DNA of 55,490 nucleotides from Clostridia bacterium. Its GTDB lineage: Bacteria; Bacillota; Clostridia; Oscillospirales; RGIG8002. The stretch is from the NCBI GenBank assembly GCA_017620395.1, contig JAFZQJ010000014.1:1-55490 (forward strand), written 5' to 3'. The notes below the pieces were generated by a model. It was not told where the DNA came from. It ran no database searches and saw nothing but the letters and a program-made list of their open reading frames with translations. Positions 8,954-16,259 of the stretch are shown here, in pieces. Both the position numbers and the translations under genes were made by a program. Within the stretch, counting starts at the first letter, position 1. Each line of letters opens with the position of its first letter.

Positions 8954-9364
8954 ATGATAAGATTGATAGTCGGCAAAAAAGGAAGCGGCAAGACCAAGCG
9001 CCTGATCGAGGAGATCAACGCCGCCGAACGCGAGGAGCACGGCCACATCGTATGCATCGAGAAGTCCGCGAAGCTCACCTACGATCTGAAGCCCAACGTC
9101 AAGCTGATCGACAGCGACGACTACGGCATCAACGGCTACGACCAGCTTTACGCTTTCATCGCCGGCACCAACGCCGCCAACTACGACACGACCAAGATTT
9201 TCGTCGACAACTGCATGAAGATAGGCGGCAAGGACTTCGCCGAGCTCGCCGCGTTCATCGAGCGCCTCGGCGCGCTTTCCGAAGACACCCTCACGCAGTA
9301 CACGCTGACGATCTCCGCCGACCGCGCCGACATTCCCGCGGAGCTGGAGAGATTCATCGTCTGA
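8954..9364 (+). CDS. Small P-loop protein of unknown function
   Basis: A 136-residue protein opening with a Walker A motif, GKKGSGKTK (residues 7-15), so it very probably binds a nucleotide. A Walker B candidate is the hydrophobic run ending in KIFVD near residue 80; the remainder is helical and acidic. No further domain is recognised. AAAGGAG precedes the ATG. It has its own promoter and terminator, so it is a single-gene unit. Short stand-alone P-loop proteins of this kind recur in Clostridia without known function; ATPase activity is an inference from the motif only. Confidence 0.82.
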   Translation: MIRLIVGKKGSGKTKRLIEEINAAEREEHGHIVCIEKSAKLTYDLKPNVKLIDSDDYGINGYDQLYAFIAGTNAANYDTTKIFVDNCMKIGGKDFAELAAFIERLGALSEDTLTQYTLTISADRADIPAELERFIV

Positions 9365-9401
9365 CGCGGAGCTTCGGCGCCGCCGCAAAACAATATCGTT
9401 C

Positions 9402-9437
9402 AAAACCGTCCGCCGCCGCGGACGGTTTTCTTTTTTC
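9402..9437 (+). terminator. Rho-independent terminator
   Basis: A 12-bp perfect stem (AAAACCGTCCGC at 9402-9413 with 9418-9429) with a CGCC loop, followed by CTTTTTTC. Confidence 0.92.
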
Positions 9438-9439
9438 TA

Positions 9440-9468
9440 TTGCCAAACCGTTATTATTCTGTTATAAT
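9440..9468 (+). promoter_or_regulatory. Promoter for the DUF1015 fusion gene
   Basis: TTGCCA (9440-9445), a 17-base spacer and TATAAT (9463-9468), 49 bases upstream of the ATG at 9518. Confidence 0.7.
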
Positions 9469-9517
9469 AGTCCCGTATTTGATATTAACTGCCGCTTGCG
9501 GCGGAACGGAGAAGGAT

Positions 9518-11389
9518 ATGAGCATCAACCCCTTCAAAAAAGCCGACTTCCTCATCCCGAAGGACGCGGACCTGCAAAAATGGGCGGTCATCGCCTGCGA
9601 TCAGTACACCTCCGAGCCGGAATACTGGAAAAACGCGCGCGAAGCGCGCGGCGACGCGCCCTCCGCGCTCAACCTCATCCTGCCCGAAGCCGAGCTCGCC
9701 GGCGCCGACGTCGCCGAAAAGGCGGGCGAAATACGCCGCCGCTTCAGCGAATACCTCGGCGGCGACCTCATGGCCGAATACCCCGACTGCTACATCTACG
9801 TCGAGCGCGGGCTTAAAAACGGAAAGACCCGCTGCGGCATACTCGGCGCGGTAGACCTCGAGCAGTACGAGCCCTCCCGCTACGCGGAAACGCTCGTTCG
9901 CGCCTCCGAGGAAACCGTCTTCGAGCGCGTACCACCGCGCGTGACGGTCAGGGAGAAATCCCCCGGCGAGGTCAGTCACCTCGTGATCTTCGCCGACGAC
10001 GCTGAAAAGCAGCTCATCGAGCCGCTCGCCGCGAAGAAGGCGGAATTCGAGAAGCTCTACGACTTCGACCTGCCGGAGCACGGCGGACACATCGCCGGCT
10101 GGAAGGTCTCCGCCGAAGAAGCCGAGCGCATCGACGGCGTTCTCGCCTCGATGGCGGAGAAGAAATACGTCTCCGACAAATACGGCACCGACCCCGACGC
10201 CGCGCCGCTGCTGCTCGTCGTCGCCGACGGCAACCATTCCCTCGTCGCCGCGAAGGAGGCGTACGAAAAGCTCAAGGGCAAGCTGACCGACGCCGAGGCC
10301 GCGGAGCATCCCGCGCGCTACGCGATGGCGGAGCTGATAAACATACGTTCCGACGCGTTCGAGTTCGAGCCGATATACCGCGTCGTCAAGGGGGTCGACG
10401 TCGAGAAGTTCCTCGGCGCGCTCCGCGAAGAGACCTCCGCCGAAGGCGAAGGCCAGAAGGTGCGCTTCTTCCACGCCGGCGGCGAAGGCGAAGCCGTCTT
10501 CACCGAGCCCTCCTGCGCCGTCACGGCGGGCACGCTGCAGCGCTTTATCGACAACTATATCGACGACTACGGCGAGGGCAAGTGCGACTACATCCACGGC
10601 GAGGAGGAGCTGAAGGCGCTCTGCAAGGAGAACGGGACCGTCGGCTTCATCTTCGACGGCATCTCCAAGGAGGGACTCTTCCGCGACATAATCTCCGGAG
10701 GCATCCTGCCGCGCAAGGCGTTCTCGATCGGCGCCGCCGACGACAAGCGCTACTACCTCGAAGCGCGCCGCACGAGCGTTCCTGTCAAGCTCATCACCTC
10801 GCACGACGCGGTCGTCGAGGCCGCCGTCGCCTATGACGAAGACCTCTTCTGCAAGTTCAACCTCTTCCACATCAACGTCCGCGGCAAGCGTTCGACCCGC
10901 AACCTGATGTACTCCATCGGGCTCGTGATCGCCGGTATCGTCATCGGCGCGCTGCAGGTCGACAGACTGCTGAAATCCGAAACGGGCTTCCAGTTCACCC
11001 CGTCGCTGATACTCGCCGCCGGCATGATCGTGCTCGGCGCGTTCTGGGCGCCGCTGATGAACCGCATGATGAAAAAGCAGCTGCTCCTGCACTGGAACAC
11101 ACAGACGCAGCTTCACTCCCTGGTCAACATCATCCGCCTCTCGCCCGAAGGCGCATACGTCTTCAGCGACAACGGCACTGACACGACCGAGACCTATCTG
11201 GGTTTCGACCAGATAAGCAAGGTGTATGAGACCGACGATGCGTTCTATATCTACTTCACCTACAACAACGCGGTGCTGCTGAACAAGGCGGATATCGAAA
11301 AGGGCTCCGTCGAAGCGGCGCGCGAGCTCTTCATCGAGCGCCTCGGCGGCAAATTCTCGGATAAGTATTTCAAGGGAAAGAACAAGTAA
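9518..11389 (+). CDS. DUF1015 protein fused to a YcxB-like membrane domain
   Basis: A 623-residue protein made of two parts usually found apart. Residues 1-415 match the whole of a DUF1015 protein as I recall the family (VIACDQYTSEPEYW near the start, VVADGNHSLVAAKE near 230, GGILPRKAFSIG near 395, ending YYLEARR). Residues 416-623 look like a YcxB-type domain: FNLFHINVRGKRSTRN, two membrane helices (about 462-482 and 495-515) and a cytoplasmic beta-rich end. The join is in frame with no internal ribosome site visible. The ATG at 9518 follows GAGAAGGA; earlier in-frame starts overlap the promoter. Neither domain has a firmly known function. Confidence 0.85.
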   Translation: MSINPFKKADFLIPKDADLQKWAVIACDQYTSEPEYWKNAREARGDAPSALNLILPEAELAGADVAEKAGEIRRRFSEYLGGDLMAEYPDCYIYVERGLKNGKTRCGILGAVDLEQYEPSRYAETLVRASEETVFERVPPRVTVREKSPGEVSHLVIFADDAEKQLIEPLAAKKAEFEKLYDFDLPEHGGHIAGWKVSAEEAERIDGVLASMAEKKYVSDKYGTDPDAAPLLLVVADGNHSLVAAKEAYEKLKGKLTDAEAAEHPARYAMAELINIRSDAFEFEPIYRVVKGVDVEKFLGALREETSAEGEGQKVRFFHAGGEGEAVFTEPSCAVTAGTLQRFIDNYIDDYGEGKCDYIHGEEELKALCKENGTVGFIFDGISKEGLFRDIISGGILPRKAFSIGAADDKRYYLEARRTSVPVKLITSHDAVVEAAVAYDEDLFCKFNLFHINVRGKRSTRNLMYSIGLVIAGIVIGALQVDRLLKSETGFQFTPSLILAAGMIVLGAFWAPLMNRMMKKQLLLHWNTQTQLHSLVNIIRLSPEGAYVFSDNGTDTTETYLGFDQISKVYETDDAFYIYFTYNNAVLLNKADIEKGSVEAARELFIERLGGKFSDKYFKGKNK

Positions 11390-11403
11390 CTGACCGATTG
11401 AAG

Positions 11404-11432
11404 ATACGGGGCGTTTTTCGCCCCGTATTTTT
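11404..11432 (+). terminator. Rho-independent terminator
   Basis: ATACGGGGCG (11404-11413) pairs perfectly with 11419-11428 around a TTTTT loop and runs into a short T-run. Confidence 0.88.
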
Positions 11433-11453
11433 AATTTTCCGCGGGTTTTTCTA

Positions 11454-11482
11454 TTGACATCCACATAATATTTCTGTATAAT
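11454..11482 (+). promoter_or_regulatory. Consensus promoter for greA
   Basis: TTGACA (11454-11459), a 17-base spacer and TATAAT (11477-11482): a full consensus sigma-70-type promoter about 50 bases before greA. Confidence 0.85.
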
Positions 11483-11532
11483 ATACAGAATGGTATCCGA
11501 AACAGGATACCGATATGAAAGAGGATGATACA

Positions 11533-12000
11533 ATGTCAGCGATTCGCACCAAAGAAGGACTCAAAAAGGCTCAGGAAGAGCTCGAGTACCTCATTACCGA
11601 AAAACGCAAGGAAGTTACCGAAAAGATCAAGGTCGCCCGCTCCTTCGGAGACCTCTCCGAAAACAGCGAATACGACGAGGCGAAAAACGAGCAGGCCATG
11701 GTCGAAGCCAAGATCAAGGAGCTCGAAGCCGCCATCGCCACCGCCGAGATCTTCGAGGAAGAAAATATCAGCGACGACGTCATCACCATCGGCTCCATCG
11801 TCAAGGTCACCGACTGCGAGCTGAAGGAAACCGAAGAATATACCATCGTCGGCTCGGCGGAAGCGGATCCCATGGACAACAAGATCTCCGACAGGTCCCC
11901 GCTCGGCGCGGCTCTTATGGGGCACAAGGCGGGCGACACCGTCAAGGTCGAGGCGCCCGCGGGCCTGCTGAAGTACAAGATCAAGAGCATCAGCAAGTAA
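11533..12000 (+). CDS. greA: Transcription elongation factor GreA
   Basis: GreA rescues backtracked RNA polymerase by stimulating cleavage of the nascent RNA. The 155 residues fit the family: an N-terminal antiparallel coiled coil (about 5-75) with the acidic tip [13 protein letters not shown] near 40-52, and a C-terminal FKBP-like domain with [16 protein letters not shown] near 123-138. The ATG at 11533 is chosen because GAGGAT lies about eight bases before it; an in-frame ATG at 11515 lacks a ribosome site. Driven by a consensus promoter. Cytoplasmic, bound to RNA polymerase. Confidence 0.97.
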   Translation: MSAIRTKEGLKKAQEELEYLITEKRKEVTEKIKVARSFGDLSENSEYDEAKNEQAMVEAKIKELEAAIATAEIFEEENISDDVITIGSIVKVTDCELKETEEYTIVGSAEADPMDNKISDRSPLGAALMGHKAGDTVKVEAPAGLLKYKIKSISK

Positions 12001-12052
12001 GCGGGCTCTCCGCAACGTCTTCAGCGGCATTCGCAACGACTACCGCATCCGG

Positions 12053-12084
12053 GCCGCAGGTATTCCCTGCGGCTTGACTTTTTT
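12053..12084 (+). terminator. Hairpin with T-run between greA and lysS
   Basis: GCCGCAGG (12053-12060) pairs with CCTGCGGC (12066-12073) and is followed by TTGACTTTTTT. It may be a partial terminator of greA or an attenuator ahead of lysS. No T-box elements are visible in the 107-base gap. Confidence 0.6.
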
Positions 12085-12107
12085 CACAAGCGAAAGGAAA
12101 CCCTGTT

Positions 12108-14057
12108 ATGAACGAAAACGAATTTGACCGTTCCGAAATAAACGTCAGCGAGCAGGTCGCCATACGCAGGGCGAAGCTCGCGGAGCTGCAGGCGGCCGGC
12201 AAGGACCCCTTCCTCATCACGAGGTTCGACGTCACCCACCACAGCAGCGAGATACGCGACGGCTTCGACGCCCTCGAGGGCAAGACCGTCTCGATCGCCG
12301 GCAGAATGATGAGCCGCCGCATAATGGGCAAGGCGTCCTTCTGCCACGTGCAGGACCTCAAGGGGCTGATACAGGTCTACGTCGCCCGCGACTCGATCGG
12401 CGAAGAGGCCTACGCCGACTTCAAAAAGGACGACGTCGGCGACATAGTCGGCGTTACCGGCTTCGTCTTCCGCACGAAGACGGGCGAGATAAGCGTACAC
12501 GCCGAGAGCTTCACGCTGCTGAGCAAGAGTCTGCAGGTGCTGCCCGAGAAGTACCACGGGCTGACGAACACCGACCTGCGCTACCGCCAGCGCTACGTTG
12601 ACCTCGTGATGAATCAGGACGTGCGCGAGACATTCGTCAAGCGTTCGCGCATCATAAGCGAGATACGCCGCTACCTCGACGCGCAGGGCTTCATCGAGGT
12701 AGAAACGCCGATACTCGTCTCCAACGCCGGAGGCGCCGCCGCGAGGCCGTTTGAAACGCACTACAACGCGCTCGACCTCGACGTCAAGCTGCGCATTTCG
12801 CTCGAGCTTTACTTAAAGCGCCTCATCGTCGGCGGACTCGAACGCGTCTACGAAATCGGACGCGTCTTCCGCAACGAGGGGCTCGACACGAGGCACAACC
12901 CCGAATTCACCCTTATGGAGCTTTATCAGGCCTACACCGACTACCACGGCATGATGGACCTGACCGAGAATATGTTCCGCCACCTCGCCCGCGAGGTCTG
13001 CGGAAGCGAAAAGTTCACCTTCGGCGAGCACGAGATCGACTTCTCGCAGCCCTTCGCGCGCATAACGATGCTCGAAGCCGTCAAGAAGTACGCCGGCGTC
13101 GACTTCTCCGGGCTCAGCGACGAAGAGGCGAAGAAGATCGCCGACGAGCGTGACGTGCACTACGAGCCGCATCACAAGAGGGGCGACATCCTCAACATCT
13201 TCTTCGACGAGTTCGTCGAGGAGCATCTGATACAGCCCGTCTTCGTCATGGACCACCCGATCGAGATATCGCCGCTGACGAAGCGCAAGCCCGGCGCGCC
13301 CGACTACGTCGAACGCTTCGAGCTCTACGTCAACGGCTGGGAGATGTGCAACGCCTACTCCGAGCTGAACGACCCGATCGACCAGCGCGAGCGCTTCAGG
13401 GCGCAGGACTCCCTCGCCGCCGCCGGCGACGCCGAGGCGAACCACACCGACGAGGACTTCCTCAACGCGCTTGAGCTCGGTATGCCCCCCACCGGCGGCA
13501 TCGGCTACGGCATCGACCGTCTCACCATGCTGCTGACGGACAGCCCCTCCATCCGTGACGTCCTCTTCTTCCCGACGATGAAGCCGCTCGACCAGCAGAA
13601 CAGGAGCGAAACCGCCGGCTCCGAAGCGAACGAAGCCGCTCCCGCGATCGAGGGAGCGCCGATCATTTCCGCCGAGAAGCCCGACTTCTCCAACGTCGTG
13701 ATCGAGCCGCTGTTTGAGGATTTCGTCGACTTTGAGACCTTCTCGAAGAGCGATTTCCGCGCCGTGAAGGTGCTGGAATGCGAGGCGGTGCCGAAGAGCA
13801 AGAAGCTGCTGAAGTTCACCCTCGACGACGGCACCGGCGCTCCGCGCACGATACTCAGCGGCATACACGCCTTCTACGAGCCGGAGCAGCTTATCGGCAA
13901 GACCTGCATCGCGATAGTCAACCTGCCGCCCCGCCCGATGATGGGCATCGAGAGCTGCGGCATGCTCATCAGCGCTGTCCACAAGGAGGGCGAGGAGGAG
14001 AAGCTGCATCTGCTCCAGGTCGACCCACACATCCCCGCCGGCGCGAAGCTGTATTGA
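12108..14057 (+). CDS. lysS: Lysyl-tRNA synthetase with C-terminal tRNA-binding domain
   Basis: A class II lysyl-tRNA synthetase that charges tRNA-Lys. An N-terminal OB anticodon-binding domain spans about 55-165. The class II core covers about 175-500, with motif 2 in YEIGRVFRNEG near 245 and motif 3 in GIGYGIDRLTML near 465. The protein then continues past the usual ~495-500 residues through a linker (about 500-540) into a domain (about 545-649) of the EMAPII/MetRS-tail type, with SDFRAVKVLECEAV, GIHAFYEPEQLIGK and NLPPRPMMGIESCGM. Such tails normally belong to methionyl-tRNA synthetases and add general tRNA affinity. GAAAGGAAA precedes the ATG. Its own promoter is not evident. Confidence 0.95.
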   Translation: MNENEFDRSEINVSEQVAIRRAKLAELQAAGKDPFLITRFDVTHHSSEIRDGFDALEGKTVSIAGRMMSRRIMGKASFCHVQDLKGLIQVYVARDSIGEEAYADFKKDDVGDIVGVTGFVFRTKTGEISVHAESFTLLSKSLQVLPEKYHGLTNTDLRYRQRYVDLVMNQDVRETFVKRSRIISEIRRYLDAQGFIEVETPILVSNAGGAAARPFETHYNALDLDVKLRISLELYLKRLIVGGLERVYEIGRVFRNEGLDTRHNPEFTLMELYQAYTDYHGMMDLTENMFRHLAREVCGSEKFTFGEHEIDFSQPFARITMLEAVKKYAGVDFSGLSDEEAKKIADERDVHYEPHHKRGDILNIFFDEFVEEHLIQPVFVMDHPIEISPLTKRKPGAPDYVERFELYVNGWEMCNAYSELNDPIDQRERFRAQDSLAAAGDAEANHTDEDFLNALELGMPPTGGIGYGIDRLTMLLTDSPSIRDVLFFPTMKPLDQQNRSETAGSEANEAAPAIEGAPIISAEKPDFSNVVIEPLFEDFVDFETFSKSDFRAVKVLECEAVPKSKKLLKFTLDDGTGAPRTILSGIHAFYEPEQLIGKTCIAIVNLPPRPMMGIESCGMLISAVHKEGEEEKLHLLQVDPHIPAGAKLY

Positions 14058-14092
14058 CTCCGCGCTCCCGACATATCCAAAAGGTGATACTT

Positions 14093-14935
14093 ATGAAAAA
14101 GGATATCGTGCTCCTTGACGGAGCGGTAGGAACAAGTCTCTGGGAAAAGGCCGACAAATACGGCTTCCCGAAAAAACCCGTATGGACTTATAATATAGAG
14201 CATCCGGAGATAGTCAAAGAGCTGGCCGCGGAATACCTCGACGCCGGCTCGCAGATCATTCTCGCCAACACCTTCGGCGCGAACGGTCCCGCCGTCAAGC
14301 GTTCGTCCGCTTACACGACGCCGGAGATCGTCAAGGCGGGAGTGCGCCTCGCGCGCGAAGCCGTCGGCGGCAAAGCCGAGGTCTCGCTCTCCGTCGGGCC
14401 GCTTTCCGCGCTGCTCGAGCCGTACGGCGAGCTTTCCGAAACCGAGTGCCGCGAGATATACGAGGAGCATATCGGCTCCGGCATGGAGGAAAAGCCGGAC
14501 AGCATCATGATACAGACCTTTATGGATCTGGAAATGATGCGCATCGCTACGACCGTCGCGAAGCAGTATAACGTACCCGTCTACTGCACGATGACCTTCG
14601 AGAAGGTCGGCCGCACGATAATGGGCAACACCGTTCAGCAGGTCATCGACGTCCTGACGCCCCTCGGCATTGACGCAATCGGTATGAACTGCTCGCTCGG
14701 GCCCGACCTCGCGCTGCCGGTCATACGCGAATTCGCGGAGAAGACCGACCTGCCGCTCGTCTTCAAGCCCAACGCGGGCAAGCCGATCTCCGCTTCCGAC
14801 GGGAGCTCCGCCGCCGAGTACGACGCGGCGACCTTCGTGCGCGAGGTCGAGCCCGCGCTCGAATACGTCAGCTACGTCGGCGGCTGCTGCGGCAGCAACC
14901 CGTCCTATATCCGCGCCCTGCGCGAGATCCTGTAA
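14093..14935 (+). CDS. Homocysteine S-methyltransferase domain protein
   Basis: A 280-residue stand-alone homocysteine-binding methyltransferase domain, equivalent to the first module of cobalamin-dependent MetH. It should move a methyl group to homocysteine to make methionine. DGAVGTSL near the N-terminus, ANTFGANG near 61, the first zinc cysteine in GMNCSLGP near 200 and the paired cysteines of GGCCGSNP near 263 are all present. AAAGGTGAT precedes the ATG at 14093, 35 bases after lysS. A second protein with the same domain plus a reductase lies at 44266-46005. The methyl donor for this one is unknown; no corrinoid-binding module is adjacent. Confidence 0.88.
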   Translation: MKKDIVLLDGAVGTSLWEKADKYGFPKKPVWTYNIEHPEIVKELAAEYLDAGSQIILANTFGANGPAVKRSSAYTTPEIVKAGVRLAREAVGGKAEVSLSVGPLSALLEPYGELSETECREIYEEHIGSGMEEKPDSIMIQTFMDLEMMRIATTVAKQYNVPVYCTMTFEKVGRTIMGNTVQQVIDVLTPLGIDAIGMNCSLGPDLALPVIREFAEKTDLPLVFKPNAGKPISASDGSSAAEYDAATFVREVEPALEYVSYVGGCCGSNPSYIRALREIL

Positions 14936-14979
14936 AGCGAAAACCCCCGTCCCGTCCAACGCGAAAGGAGCTGATAAAC

Positions 14980-16158
14980 GTGCCTCAACAGTATTTCCTT
15001 TACTATACCGTTTCCAACGTGATATGCGCGATAATCTTCGGCATCATGCTGGCGCACGATCTTGCCAGCATCGACCGTCAGGAAAAGCAGATCAAGTTCG
15101 ACAGAGCGCTTATAGCGTTCATGCTCTACTTCGTCTCCGACTCGGTCTGGGCGGGAGTCGACTCCGGAATTATTCCGAAGACGCACTTCTCGGTCTTCGT
15201 GACCAACTTCGCCAACTGCCTTATCATGGCGGCGATGACTTACCTGTGGCTGCGCTTCGTCATGGCGGTCGAGGAGGTCGTCGACAGAGACAGACGCGGA
15301 ACCATATTCGGCATTATGCTCCCCCTGATCCTGTCCACCGCCGCGCTTATCGCGACCTATATCGCCGCGCCTCAGGTGCTGATAGACGAGAACCTCGAAA
15401 CCATGCCCGCGTTCGATATCTTCCTCGTCGCGGTGCCGTTCATCTACATAGTCGTGGTCATAGTCTTCTCGGTACGGAAGATAAAGATCGAGGATAACCC
15501 GATCGAAATGAAAAAGCACGTATCCGTCGGTTTCTTCCCGCTGATAGTCATCGCGGGCAGCGCCGTGCAACTGCTGGCGCTGACGACCACCCCGATATTC
15601 TGCTTCGCCTGCGCGATACTCATGCTGGTATTCTACATCCAGCAGATGGACGAGCGCATCTCCACCGACCCGCTGACGCAGCTCAACAACCGCGGGCAGC
15701 TGCTCCGCTACGTTTCGCAGCCGAACCTCCGCAAGGAGGGGCGCAGGACCTACGTCATGATGCTCGATATAAACGACTTCAAGGGCATCAACGACACCTA
15801 CGGTCACGCCGAAGGCGACCGCGCGCTGAGGATAATTTCCGACGCGCTCCGCAACGCCACGCAGCGCTATAACTTCCCACTTTTCCTCGGGCGCTACGGC
15901 GGCGACGAATTCATACTCATCATGCACCCCGGCTCAGAGAAGGACATCGAGAACCTCCCCGCCGAGATACGCGCTCAGATCGAGCTCGGCTCCGCCGTGC
16001 AGAATATTCCGTACAACATCAGCGTCGGGATCGGCTTCGACGAGCTGCGCGCCGGCGGCGACACCTTCCAGCAGTGCCAGCAGCGCGCCGACCACAAGCT
16101 CTATCTCGATAAGGAATACACAAAGCTCGAGAGCGGCTCTCTTGCAAGACAGAGATAA
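14980..16158 (+). CDS. Membrane diguanylate cyclase
   Basis: A 392-residue protein with about six or seven membrane helices in residues 8-225 and a C-terminal GGDEF domain (about 228-385). The active-site loop is intact, RYGGDEF (Gly307-Phe311), and the metal/substrate region LDINDFKGINDTYGHAEGD is standard, so it should make cyclic di-GMP from two GTP. There is no RxxD inhibitory site just before GGDEF, so product feedback through the usual I-site is not expected. The start is a GTG at 14980 with GAAAGGAG upstream. The membrane part has no recognised sensor family; the signal is unknown. Confidence 0.9.
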   Translation: MPQQYFLYYTVSNVICAIIFGIMLAHDLASIDRQEKQIKFDRALIAFMLYFVSDSVWAGVDSGIIPKTHFSVFVTNFANCLIMAAMTYLWLRFVMAVEEVVDRDRRGTIFGIMLPLILSTAALIATYIAAPQVLIDENLETMPAFDIFLVAVPFIYIVVVIVFSVRKIKIEDNPIEMKKHVSVGFFPLIVIAGSAVQLLALTTTPIFCFACAILMLVFYIQQMDERISTDPLTQLNNRGQLLRYVSQPNLRKEGRRTYVMMLDINDFKGINDTYGHAEGDRALRIISDALRNATQRYNFPLFLGRYGGDEFILIMHPGSEKDIENLPAEIRAQIELGSAVQNIPYNISVGIGFDELRAGGDTFQQCQQRADHKLYLDKEYTKLESGSLARQR

Positions 16159-16259
16159 CCCCGCGCGCCGGACGCCGTAACGCATTCTTCAACGGCAACG
16201 GCGAATTGTAATATTATCCCGTTTTCCGAGTCTCTTAAAGGAACGGAGGAACTCGAGAT

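Noticed and set aside
9485-11533. Long minus-strand open frame opposite the DUF1015 fusion
   Set aside because: Runs through the greA promoter and terminator on the other strand and shows only shadow composition.
12001-12107. T-box leader for lysS
   Set aside because: No AGGGTGGNACCGCG-type T-box sequence and the space is too short; only a simple hairpin is present.
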